Source: BOG-908 sp965199235 (lineage in GTDB: Bacteria > Pseudomonadota > Alphaproteobacteria > Acetobacterales > Acetobacteraceae). Taken from it: a stretch of 64,000 nucleotides of DNA. Under the pieces are notes generated by a model that saw nothing but the letters and a program-made list of their open reading frames with translations, made no database searches and had not been told where the DNA came from. A program made the translations under genes and the position numbers. The DNA lies in assembly GCA_965199235.1 (NCBI GenBank), contig CBDAQU010000002.1:310001-374000 (forward strand). Direction: 5' to 3'. This document shows, in pieces, positions 51,059 through 59,349 of this stretch. Every line of letters begins with the position of its first letter. The first letter of the stretch is position 1.

Positions 51059-53365
51059 ATGGTGGCCTGCCTTTCAGTGGTGGTCTGCATTTCGGGTTTG
51101 CTGCTTCCAAGCGCGGGCTACGCGCAGTATCGGCCGCCGCAGCAGCATTTTCCGACGATCAATCCGAACACCCAGCCGCTGTCCGGCAACGAGCCGGTGA
51201 CGTTCCAGGCCGACAGCGTCAGCTACGACAAGGAGCACGGGATCGTCTCTGCCGACGGCCACGTGGAGGCCTGGCAGAACGACCACGTGCTGCGCGCCGA
51301 CCGGGTGACGTTCGACCGCAATACCAACGTGGCCGCCGCCTACGGCCATGTGGTGATCGTGGAGCCGGACGGGCAGGTGCTGTTCGCCGACTACGCCGAA
51401 CTGACCGAAGGCATGCGCAGCGGGGTGCTGACCGGCATGCGCGCGCTGCTTGCGCAGAACGGGCGGCTGGCCGCCAACGGCGCGCGCCGCACGGACGGCA
51501 AGCTGAACGAGATGAGCCGCGGTCTCTATTCAACCTGCAACGTCTGCGCCGAGCACCCCGAGGAGGCCCCGTTATGGGATTTGCGCGCGCACCTGCTGAC
51601 GCAGGACCTGGAAAACAAGAGGATCGAGTACCGCGACGCCTATCTCGACCTGTTCGGCGTGCCTGTCTTCTATCTTCCCTATTTCTCCAACAGCGATCCG
51701 TCGGTGAAGCGGCAGACCGGGCTGCTCTCGCCCAACATCGGCGCCACCGACAGCCACCTCGGAAGCTACGTGGCGCTGCCCTACTACATCGTCCTCGACG
51801 ACCAGTCCGACCTGACGCTGACGCCGCTGATCGCCACGCGCACCGGCCCTGAACTGAACGCGTTGTACAGGCGCGACTTCAACGACGGTGTCCTGCAACT
51901 GACAGGCGCCATCGCGCGCGACCAGGGCAACAACCAGGCTGCCGGCGCCAACAGCGGGTCCAAGGGGATCCAGGGCTACATCTTCGCGCATGGCGTGTTC
52001 GACTGGAACAACACCTGGCGCTACGGCTTCGACATAAACCTGGCCAGCTCGATCGACTACATGCGGGACTTCCACATCCCGGGCTACGGCGCCAACGTGC
52101 TGACCAGCACCGCCTATGTGGAGGGCTTCGGCGTCGGTTCCTACGCCCGGCTGGACGTGCTGACCTACCAGGGGCTGAACAGCAGCATCACGCAAAGCCT
52201 GCTGCCCTACGTGCTGCCGCGCTTCCAGTACGACTTCCTGTCGGAGCCTGATCTTCTGGGCGGCCGGCTGACATTCAACACGCAGGAATTCAACATCCTT
52301 CGCCAGCAGGGCACCAACGACCAGCGTCTGGCTGGGCGGCTGGAGTGGAACCGGCCGTTCGCAGGGCAGCTCGGCGACCAATGGCTGCTGACGCTTCAGG
52401 GCGTGGGCGCCTTCTACAACGCCAACGTGCTGAACGGGCAGCCGAACTACCTCGATAACGACGTGGCACACGGGGTGCACGGCCAGGCGCAGGTCGCAGT
52501 CAAGCTGAAATGGCCGTTCATCAGGCCGGCCGGCGCGTCGGGCAACCAGATCGTCGAGCCGATCGTGCAGCTGATCGCCGCACCGCAGACCGGCAACAGC
52601 CTGCGCGACAACATCCCCAACGAGGACAGCCTGAATTACGAGTTCACCGACAGCACGTTGTTCGAGCTGAACCGCTTCGGCGGCTATGACCGGTTCGACG
52701 GCGGCGTGCGCGCCAACCTCGGCCTGCATGCCGAGTGGAACATGTCGGGCGGCCAGAAGCTGGAGGGGCTGATCGGCGCATCCTGGCAGGAGCACCTGGA
52801 CCGCAACCTCTACCCGCAGTTCCAGCCTTGGAACGGGTTCGAGCCCGGCAGCCACCTGTCGGACATCGTTGCACGGGCAAGCTACGTTCCGAACCGGCTG
52901 TTCGACATCACCGCCCGCGGCCGGTTCGACCACGCCAACGGCGACGTGCGCTTCGCCGACGCGATCGCCAGCGCCGGCGTGCCGCTGCTGCGCGTCGATG
53001 GCGGTTTCGTTTTCAGCGCCACCAACCCCTACACGCAGTATCTGTTCAACTACAACGTGCCGGCGCTGTTCTCGCCCAACGACCCGTTCAAGCTCTACCA
53101 GTCGTTCTACACGCCGCGTCAGGAGGGGACGGCCGGACTGACCACGCATTTCGGCGGCTACACGATCAGTGCCAACGCCACGCGCGACCTCGAAAGCGGC
53201 CGGCTGATCTCGGTCGGCACCAACGCGAAATGGGAGAACGAGTGCTTCGCGTTCGACCTCTACGCAGCCAGGCGCTATACTGCCATCAACTTCGATTCCG
53301 GCGACACCACGGTCGTGTTCACGATAATCTTCAAGACCGTCGGTGCGGTCGGCGTCAACGGTTAG
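51059..53365 (+). CDS. lptD: LPS-assembly outer-membrane protein LptD
   Basis: 768 residues from ATG 51059, which gives a clear signal peptide (MVACLSVVVCISGLLLPSAG); the frame is open further upstream only through repeat DNA. The OstA-like N-terminal domain (VTFQADSVSYDKEHGIVSAD, VEAWQNDHVLRADRVTFDRN) is followed by a large beta-barrel. Cysteines for the plug disulphides are visible in STCNVCAEHPEEAPLWD and near the end (NECFAFDLYA). It inserts LPS into the outer leaflet with LptE (not seen here). Its TAG stop begins a type I repeat. Confidence 0.96.
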   Translation: MVACLSVVVCISGLLLPSAGYAQYRPPQQHFPTINPNTQPLSGNEPVTFQADSVSYDKEHGIVSADGHVEAWQNDHVLRADRVTFDRNTNVAAAYGHVVIVEPDGQVLFADYAELTEGMRSGVLTGMRALLAQNGRLAANGARRTDGKLNEMSRGLYSTCNVCAEHPEEAPLWDLRAHLLTQDLENKRIEYRDAYLDLFGVPVFYLPYFSNSDPSVKRQTGLLSPNIGATDSHLGSYVALPYYIVLDDQSDLTLTPLIATRTGPELNALYRRDFNDGVLQLTGAIARDQGNNQAAGANSGSKGIQGYIFAHGVFDWNNTWRYGFDINLASSIDYMRDFHIPGYGANVLTSTAYVEGFGVGSYARLDVLTYQGLNSSITQSLLPYVLPRFQYDFLSEPDLLGGRLTFNTQEFNILRQQGTNDQRLAGRLEWNRPFAGQLGDQWLLTLQGVGAFYNANVLNGQPNYLDNDVAHGVHGQAQVAVKLKWPFIRPAGASGNQIVEPIVQLIAAPQTGNSLRDNIPNEDSLNYEFTDSTLFELNRFGGYDRFDGGVRANLGLHAEWNMSGGQKLEGLIGASWQEHLDRNLYPQFQPWNGFEPGSHLSDIVARASYVPNRLFDITARGRFDHANGDVRFADAIASAGVPLLRVDGGFVFSATNPYTQYLFNYNVPALFSPNDPFKLYQSFYTPRQEGTAGLTTHFGGYTISANATRDLESGRLISVGTNAKWENECFAFDLYAARRYTAINFDSGDTTVVFTIIFKTVGAVGVNG

Positions 53366-53475
53366 AGCAATGTCACGCAGACTGGACAGCCGGAGTGACG
53401 AGACTGCTCGTAAAGCAAGTGCTAGCCGGTTGCGCGTCGGCCTGCTTGCGGACAGCCTGCGCCAAACCGGTCTAG
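53363..53475 (+). repeat. type I dispersed repeat, copy 5 (supplies the lptD stop)
   Basis: From TAGAGCAATGTCACG, including the lptD stop codon, to AACCGGTCTAG. It fills most of the lptD-surA gap. Confidence 0.75.
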
Positions 53476-53504
53476 CGTCCACGATGCCATACAGGGTCCA
53501 GATC

Positions 53505-54800
53505 ATGCGTTTCAGTCTCGCCACCTTGCTGCTGCTGTCGGTCACGGCCGCGCACGCGGCAACGCCGGTCGTGGTCAAGCATCCCGCGCCTGCCGTGCAG
53601 GAACCGGCGGACGGCATCGTGGCGGTGGTCAACGGCGACGTGATCACGCGCGCCGACGTCGACAACCGTGCGCGCCTGTTCGCCCTGACCACCGGCCAGC
53701 CGATCGCGCCCGAAACGCTTAAGTTGTTGCGCCCGCAGATCACGCGCGAACTGATCGACGACCGGTTGCGCATGCAGGAGATCCAGCGGCGCAAGATTGC
53801 CGTGCCGGACATCGACGTGGCGCACGCAATCGCCGACATCGAGCAGCGCAACCACCTGCCCCCCGGCGGCCTGCAGGCCAAGCTGTCCGGCCAAGGGGTG
53901 TCTCCCTCCACCCTGATCGCCCAGATACGCACCCAGCTCGGCTGGACGCGCGTGCTGCGCCAGGAACTGGCCGAGCGCGGCCGCATCACCGACAGCGAGA
54001 TCGCCGAGCAGGAGAAGATTTTCAAGCGCGAGCAGGGCCAGCCGCAATACCGGCTCGGCGAGATCTTCGTGGCCGCAGAGGATCCGGCCCACCTCAACGA
54101 CGCGCGGCGTTTTGCCGACACGGTCATCCAGCAGCTTCACGCGGGCGCCCCGTTCGGCATCGTGGCGGCGGAGTTCAGCCAGAGCCAGACGGCGCTGGAG
54201 GGCGGATCGCTCGGCTGGGTGCGGCCGGACCAGCTCGATCCGCAGGTGGCCAACCTGGTCACCCAGATGCCGGTGGGCGCGATCAGCAACCCCGTCCGCG
54301 TGGCTGGCGGCTTCGACGTCGTCACCCTGCAGGAGAAGCGGCAGGTCGGCTCCGACCTGGCAACAGTGCTTAACCTGCGGCAGGCGTTCTACCCGTTCGC
54401 GTCCCAGCTCGACCCGCAGAACCCAACCCCGGAGCAGCGCAAGGCGCTGATCGACGGCCAGACCCTGAGCAAGTCCGCCCATAGCTGCGCCGATATAGAG
54501 GCCGCCAACCAGGCGGCTGGCGCCAAGCGTGCGTCCGATCCCGGCCCCGTGCGCCTGGACCGCCTCGCCGGCCCGATGCAGGCGCTTCTGGGCGGGCTGT
54601 CGGTGGGCCAGGCCAGCAAGGCGCTGGTCACCAACGAAGGCATCCTGGTCGTGATGGTGTGCTCGAAGGACCAGAAGAACATGGCGGCGATGACCCGCGA
54701 CGACATCGGCAACCAGCTGCTACAAGAACGGGTCGAACTAGGGTCGAGGCAGCTGCAGCAAGACCTTAAGCGGCGAGCATTGATCGACCAGAGGAGCTAG
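53505..54800 (+). CDS. surA: periplasmic chaperone and peptidyl-prolyl isomerase SurA
   Basis: 431 residues from ATG 53505 with signal peptide MRFSLATLLLLSVTAAHA; an ATG at 53484 would add seven residues. The N-terminal chaperone domain (DGIVAVVNGDVITRADVDNR) precedes one clear parvulin domain at about residues 180-285 (LGEIFVAAEDPAHL, FSQSQTALEGGSLGWVRPDQ, ISNPVRVAGGFDVVTL). It helps fold outer-membrane proteins such as LptD. The TAG stop is the first triplet inside the CTAG end of a type I repeat. The usual next genes pdxA and ksgA are absent here. Confidence 0.92.
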   Translation: MRFSLATLLLLSVTAAHAATPVVVKHPAPAVQEPADGIVAVVNGDVITRADVDNRARLFALTTGQPIAPETLKLLRPQITRELIDDRLRMQEIQRRKIAVPDIDVAHAIADIEQRNHLPPGGLQAKLSGQGVSPSTLIAQIRTQLGWTRVLRQELAERGRITDSEIAEQEKIFKREQGQPQYRLGEIFVAAEDPAHLNDARRFADTVIQQLHAGAPFGIVAAEFSQSQTALEGGSLGWVRPDQLDPQVANLVTQMPVGAISNPVRVAGGFDVVTLQEKRQVGSDLATVLNLRQAFYPFASQLDPQNPTPEQRKALIDGQTLSKSAHSCADIEAANQAAGAKRASDPGPVRLDRLAGPMQALLGGLSVGQASKALVTNEGILVVMVCSKDQKNMAAMTRDDIGNQLLQERVELGSRQLQQDLKRRALIDQRS

Positions 54801-54911
54801 ACCGGTTTCACGCAGAGTGTCCGCGAGTAGGCGGACGTGACACCGGTCCAGGCCTTGTTTTGGCGAGCAATGTGGTCACTCCGATTATTCCAGTCTGCGT
54901 GACATTGCTCT
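54797..54911 (-). repeat. type I dispersed repeat, copy 6 (supplies the surA stop)
   Basis: Full unit in minus orientation: CTAGACCGGTTTCACGC, a hairpin to GACACCGGTCCAG, linker CCTTGTTTTGGCGAGC and the second hairpin ending TGACATTGCTCTT. The surA stop TAG lies within the CTAG end. Confidence 0.8.
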
Positions 54912-54939
54912 TAAGCACCGTCGTCAGTGGAAGCTTCTG

Positions 54940-54960
54940 GTTCTTTTTCTCGAAAAGAAC
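54940..54960. terminator. hairpin between surA and the next convergent gene
   Basis: GTTCTTTT-TCTCG-AAAAGAAC, a perfect 8-bp stem within a sequence (GAAGCTTCTGGTTCTTTTTC) resembling the left part of type IV repeats. It can stop transcription from either side. Confidence 0.5.
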
Positions 54961-54966
54961 GCTTAC

Positions 54967-55350
54967 TTACTTAGCTGCACCGCCCAGCAGCCGGGCAATC
55001 AACCCAGGCTTGTGCGGTTCGGGTTCCACATCCGGCGGCAACATCGGACGCGGCGGCGGCGGCGGCATGACCTCCGGCATCGCGCCGAACTCCGTTGGCG
55101 CGTTCCGCTCTTCAAAGCCGGGAGCTGCAAAGTGCAAACCCGATGACGCTGGAGCCAGCGACCGGGCAGTCAGCTCATCCAGTGTCGGCGCAATCGTCTG
55201 GTCCTCGATCGCTGGGGCACCCTGTTCAGGCATTCGGCCCTCATCTGTTGCAACAGCGTTTTGGCAGGGAACGGAACGGAAAATCAAGACGTCGGCAGAG
55301 GCCCGAGCCCGCTCAAGGATCAACGTGTAGGTATCAGCGGTGAATAGCAC
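54967..55350 (-). CDS. hypothetical proline-rich protein
   Basis: 127 residues with a GTG start (MLFTADTYTLILERARASAD). The C-terminal half is very Pro-rich (EVMPPPPPRPMLPPDVEPEP) and ends GLIARLLGGAAK. Probably disordered. No family recognised; may be an accessory gene of the region that starts here, or a truncated protein. The start is uncertain. Confidence 0.4.
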   Translation of the reverse strand: MLFTADTYTLILERARASADVLIFRSVPCQNAVATDEGRMPEQGAPAIEDQTIAPTLDELTARSLAPASSGLHFAAPGFEERNAPTEFGAMPEVMPPPPPRPMLPPDVEPEPHKPGLIARLLGGAAK

Positions 55351-55391
55351 GTTGTGTCAGAGCCGAATGGCATCCATCGGGTCAGCACCGG

Positions 55392-55709
55392 CTATCGCTT
55401 GGATCGCGAGGATGATGCGGCGTTCCGAGAGGCTTCGAGCAGTTCGGCTACAACGGGTGCGGGCAGTTCCGCCCATACTAGTCGTGTCCAACCACTCTGT
55501 CCCCACCGGCCCGGCTCCGGCTGACATAGGGCGGGAAAGGTGGATTTCCCCCACTCCTGTACACCCAGGGGCAATTTGACCAACGCCCTGCTGCCATCGG
55601 CTGAAAGCTATGCGAATATCTTGCCATCGATACGAAACGAGGGCGCCCCGTGGTGCGGTTGTTCAATCACACCAGGCAGTTCGAGGGCCTGCGCTCGAAA
55701 GTCATCCAT
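55392..55709 (-). pseudogene. MmcQ/YjbR family protein, broken by an in-frame TAG
   Basis: From ATG 55709 the frame reads MDDFRAQALELPGVIEQPHH, then GAPSFRIDGKIFA, then a TAG at codon 34 (55610-55608). It continues in the same frame: LSADGSRALVKLPLGVQEWG, ALCQPEPGRWGQSGWTRLVW, APVVAELLEASRN. This is the whole length of a normal MmcQ/YjbR DNA-binding-like protein (about 105 residues), so one nonsense change inactivates it. The ATG overlaps the stop of the SRPBCC gene; the two were probably co-expressed. Confidence 0.7.
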
Positions 55710-56127
55710 CCGACTTGCCGATAGTGCGATTGAGCCAACCGAGGATGCCTACCCACGCCGCCTCGTCGGCAGCTTCGGCTTCCTCTGATGGACAGCCCGT
55801 TGTTTCAATAACCAGTTCCGTACCGGCGGAAGACGGCTTGAACATCATGCGGATCGTCTTCTCGACCTCTGGCTCCCAGTCGGCCTTCCACGTCCATTCA
55901 AGGTTGGCCGGACGATCGATCGACAGATATTCACCTTCGGCGCCGAAGCTCGTCCCGTCAGGGGCCTCGAACTCGGCTCGCCATCGGCCGCCTTCACGCA
56001 GATCGGACGTCCACGATTTGGTCCGATAGACAGCCGGATCGCCCCACCATTCGACAATGCTCCGTGGGTCGTTGAAGCCATCGAACGCCTCGTGAGGCGA
56101 GCAGCCAATGTCGAAGCGTTGGGTCAT
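55702..56127 (-). CDS. SRPBCC/AHSA1-like domain protein
   Basis: 141 residues from ATG 56127. It shows the AHSA1 pattern: CSPHEAFDGFNDPRSIVEWW, DLREGGRWRAEFEAPDGTSF, LSIDRPANLEWTWKADWEPE and the C-terminal DEAAWVGILGWLNRTIG. Such proteins bind small hydrophobic ligands. The first strand is short compared with relatives, and the start lies 4 bases after the resolvase stop, so the original N-terminus may have been replaced. It precedes and overlaps the MmcQ pseudogene. Confidence 0.78.
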   Translation of the reverse strand: MTQRFDIGCSPHEAFDGFNDPRSIVEWWGDPAVYRTKSWTSDLREGGRWRAEFEAPDGTSFGAEGEYLSIDRPANLEWTWKADWEPEVEKTIRMMFKPSSAGTELVIETTGCPSEEAEAADEAAWVGILGWLNRTIGKSDG

Positions 56128-56131
56128 GTCG

Positions 56132-56725
56132 TCAGGCTGCCTTCGCCATGTTTGTGGGCTGTCGCCCAAGCGTCCGGTACACGGTCGGCCGTGATATGGA
56201 GAACAGCTCGGCGAGGTCACTGATCGAGTAGTCTCCGGTATCATACATGCGGCGCAGCTCCTTCTGCTGCCGATCGGACAGCTTGGGCTTCTTGCCGCGC
56301 AGCTTCCCCTTGGCACGCGCGACCGCCATCCCCTCACGTGTCCGGAGCCTGATGAGGTCGGCCTCAAACTCGGCGAAAGTGGCGAGGATGTTGAAGAACA
56401 GCTTGCCCATGGGGTCGACCGGATCGTGCACACCGACGCCAAGCTGGAGCTTCACGCCACGGTCGGCGAGGCCGTCGCCAATCGCGCGCGCATCCGGCAC
56501 CGATCGCGCGAGCCGGTCGAGCTTCGGCACTACCAGTGTGTCGCCACTTCGTACCGCCGCCAACGCTTGGTCGAGACCGGGCCGATCCCGGTTCGTGCCC
56601 GTAAAACCTTTGTCGGTGTAGATGCGATCGGCCGCCACCCCGAGCTTGAGCAGTGCGTCATGCTGGGCGGCGAGGTCCTGTTTGTCGGTCGAGCAGCGGG
56701 CATAGCCGATCAGCGTGTGCGTCAT
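56132..56725 (-). CDS. serine recombinase (resolvase/invertase family)
   Basis: 197 residues. The catalytic domain carries YARCSTDKQDLAAQ with the nucleophile Ser12, then RPGLDQALAAVRSGDTLVVP and KLDRLARS. A C-terminal helix-turn-helix (DYSISDLAELFSISRPTVYR) binds DNA. It resolves cointegrates or inverts DNA. It is divergent from the TniA-like gene with 150 bases between, as in transposons of the Tn5053 kind where a resolvase accompanies tniA. Whether it lies inside the same element is unclear. Confidence 0.93.
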   Translation of the reverse strand: MTHTLIGYARCSTDKQDLAAQHDALLKLGVAADRIYTDKGFTGTNRDRPGLDQALAAVRSGDTLVVPKLDRLARSVPDARAIGDGLADRGVKLQLGVGVHDPVDPMGKLFFNILATFAEFEADLIRLRTREGMAVARAKGKLRGKKPKLSDRQQKELRRMYDTGDYSISDLAELFSISRPTVYRTLGRQPTNMAKAA

Positions 56726-56874
56726 GGGCCATGACTGTTACGTATAAGGCCCCGTCAGCGCAAAACATATGGTACTATCTATGTGAGACTCGGCCTCCGG
56801 CCGTTTTCCGTGCGTCGCGCGATCGACCGGGACGAGTCCGTTGAACGATCCTCTATCGGACAGGGGCGATCACC

Positions 56875-58345
56875 ATGCTGGATGATCGAGGGCCGGAGAT
56901 CGGAAGCGCCGAGGTCGCGAAGCGCATGGCCGTGCTGCGCCCGCACCGGATCGATGGCGTGCCGCTCGCGAGGGTTGCGGCCGATGCCGGCATCCCGATC
57001 CGCACCGCCCGGCGCTGGATCGCCCGCTACCGCGCCGATGGACCTACCGGGCTCGTGCGTCCGCCGCGACCGGAAGCGGGTAAGCGCACCTTCCCGAAGG
57101 AACTGGTCGAGCTGATCGAAGGCATGGCACTCCTCAAGCCGCCGCCATCGATCGCGACCATCCACCGACGCATCGCCGGCCTGGCCAACGAGCGGGGATG
57201 GCGGGCGCCATCCTACGGCAGCGTGCGTAGCATCGTGGGCGGGATCGATCCGGCGATGGCGACTCTGGCGCACGAGGGCGCAGCCGCGTTCCGCGACAAG
57301 TACGAGCTGGTCCATCGGCACCGAGCCGTCCGGCCGAACGCGACATGGCAGGCCGACCACACGCAGCTCGATATCCTGATTCTCGACGCCGACGGCAAAG
57401 AGGCGCGACCGTGGCTGACGACTGTTCTTGACGATTATTCGCGAGCGATCGCCGGCTACATGGTGATGCTGGGCGCGCCGTCCGCGCTCAACACCTCGCT
57501 CGCGCTGCGACAAGCGATCTGGCGCAAGGCCGATCCGGCGTGGCCGGTGTGCGGCGTCCCCGACGTGCTGCACGTCGATCACGGATCGGACTTCACTAGC
57601 CTACACCTCGAGCAGGCATCGGCCAATCTGCGCTTCCGCCTGATTTACTCGGGTGTTGCTCGCCCGCAGGGACGGGGCAAGATCGAGCGGCTGTTCCGCA
57701 CCATCAATACCGAGCTGCTGCCCGAGCTGCCGGGGCAATCTTCGCAACGGTAAGCCGGCCTCGCCACCCCGCCTGTCGCTCGCCGAACTGGACGTCGCGA
57801 TCGGCACCTACATCGTCTCGACCTATAATGCCCGTCCGCATCGCGCGATCGGCATTGCCCCGATCGAGGCATGGCGCGGCGATGGGTGGTTGCCCCGGAT
57901 GCCGGAAACGCTGGCCGAACTGGACGCGCTGCTGGTCATGGTCGCCAAGCCCCGCACGGTCCATCGCGACGGCATCCGCTTCGAGGGGCTGCGCTATTTT
58001 GATCCGACGCTCGCCGCCTATGTCGGCGAGCCCGTCACGATCCGCTACGATCCCCGCGACATGGGAGAGGTTCGTGTCTTCCACCGCAACGCGTTCCTGT
58101 GCCGGGCGGTGAGTGCGGACCATGCTGGCGACAGCATCACGCTGAAGGACATACAGGCGGCTCGCGTCGCGCACCGCCGGCGCCTGCGAAGCGAGATTGG
58201 CGAGCGGAAGGCCCGCGTTGCCGACTTCTTCCCTGCCCTTGTTCGTCGCCCCGCTCCGCCGGCAATGCCAGTATCCTCACCCGACGCCGATGCCATAGGA
58301 CGGTCGAAAGGCCGGCGACTGCGCACCTATAGCGAGGGCGATTGA
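56875..58345 (+). pseudogene. TniA-like DDE transposase, frameshifted
   Basis: The first frame (56875-57753, 292 residues) carries a helix-turn-helix and the DDE core: Asp161 (WQADHTQLD), Asp235 (HVDHGSDF) and Glu271 (GRGKIERLF), with the proper D-35-E spacing. It stops shortly after LLPELPG. The following frame continues the protein (LRNGKPASPPRLSLAELDVA to SKGRRLRTYSEGD, the Mu-type C-terminal domain). Removing one G from the GGGG run at 57732-57735 restores a single protein of about 489 residues. It may be a mutation, a sequencing error or, less likely, a programmed shift. Confidence 0.85.
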
Positions 58346-59163
58346 TGGGCACGGCACGCGCTACCAGCTTCATCGCGACCCAGGAGCATCGCCGCTTTAC
58401 CGAGTTCGCCGATACCGTCCGCAAGCATCGCTATATCGGCCTGTGCCATGGACCCGCAGGCGTCGGGAAGACGCTCTCCGCCCGCCGCTACGCCCATTGG
58501 GACGTGGCTGCCGAAACTGTGGAGGAATGGAGCCGGCGTGGGCCGGACGAGCCGAAGGTCAATGCCCACCTCGCCCGATCCCGAGCCGTCTTCTTCACCC
58601 CGACCGTCAGTTGCAGCCTGCGCGAGCTGAGGCATGACGTGCCGAACCTCATCAGCCGCGCTGACATGTGCATCGACGATCACGTTCGCCCCTGCGTCGA
58701 GGGCAAGTGCAAGATCATCGACCACACGACCCACTACGTCGAGCTGCTGATCGTGGACGAGGCGGAGCGGCTGACCACGACGGCGCTGGAATGGCTGCGC
58801 GACCTGTTCGATCGACGGGGGATCGGCCTCATCCTGATCGGCATGCCGGGGATCGACAAGCGGATGGCGCGCTACCCCCAACTCTTTAGCCGCGTAGGCT
58901 TCGCCCACCACTACCGGCCCTTGCAGGACCAAGAGCTGACGTTCGTGCTGACGAGGCGCGACCTCGGACTTTCACTGGATGATGCCGACTTCACCGATAC
59001 GCAGGCGGTCGCCGCGATCGTGCGCATGACCGGAGGCAACTTCCGGCTGCTGCACCGCCTGTTCGTCCAGATCGAGCGCATCCTGCGCCTCAACGAGCTG
59101 ACCGTCATCACCGAGGATGTGGTCGAGGCGGCTCGCAGCACGCTCGTGATAGGTGTCACTTAG
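58345..59163 (+). CDS. TniB-like AAA ATPase, transposition helper
   Basis: 272 residues from the ATG overlapping the transposase stop (TGATG). Walker A is CHGPAGVGKTLSARRYAHWD and Walker B LLIVDEAERLTTTALEWLRD, followed by RDLFDRRGIGLILIGMPGID. It resembles TniB/TnsC/MuB proteins that activate the transposase and select the target. Cysteines in DDHVRPCVEGKCKI may bind metal. Intact, unlike the transposase. Confidence 0.85.
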   Translation: MGTARATSFIATQEHRRFTEFADTVRKHRYIGLCHGPAGVGKTLSARRYAHWDVAAETVEEWSRRGPDEPKVNAHLARSRAVFFTPTVSCSLRELRHDVPNLISRADMCIDDHVRPCVEGKCKIIDHTTHYVELLIVDEAERLTTTALEWLRDLFDRRGIGLILIGMPGIDKRMARYPQLFSRVGFAHHYRPLQDQELTFVLTRRDLGLSLDDADFTDTQAVAAIVRMTGGNFRLLHRLFVQIERILRLNELTVITEDVVEAARSTLVIGVT

Positions 59164-59349
59164 CGCTGACAGAACCGTGCTATTCAGCGCTGACATCTAC
59201 AATCAACGATAGCCCATTGCGCACGACTTCACCGATGACGTGCCAGCATCAACGACCAAGACGAATACTCCACGGCGGAGACCCGGCCGCCACTCAGCCG
59301 ACGCAAGCCGCAGGCTGACATCCGGGCTGCGCACGGATATGAGATCGCC

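Larger units (their letters stand above)
56754..59195 (+). mobile_element. TniA/TniB-type transposon (boundaries approximate)
   Basis: Contains the transposase and ATPase genes. GTCAGCGC occurs near the left side (56754-56761). At the right two inverted copies of AGCGCTGACA occur 24 bases apart (59162-59171 and 59186-59195), as expected for multiple transposase-binding sites at a TniA-type end. The left end is not a clear match and no 5-bp target duplication was found. No tniQ is present. The resolvase may belong to it, which would move the left end outward. Confidence 0.55.

Noticed and set aside
56128..56442. Upstream continuation of the SRPBCC frame through the resolvase gene
   Set aside because: It overlaps the well-supported resolvase on the same strand in another frame and has no protein-like character.
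56753..59200. Five-base target-site duplication of the TniA/B element
   Set aside because: The bases beyond the right end (TCTAC) do not recur next to the likely left end, so the exact ends remain uncertain.
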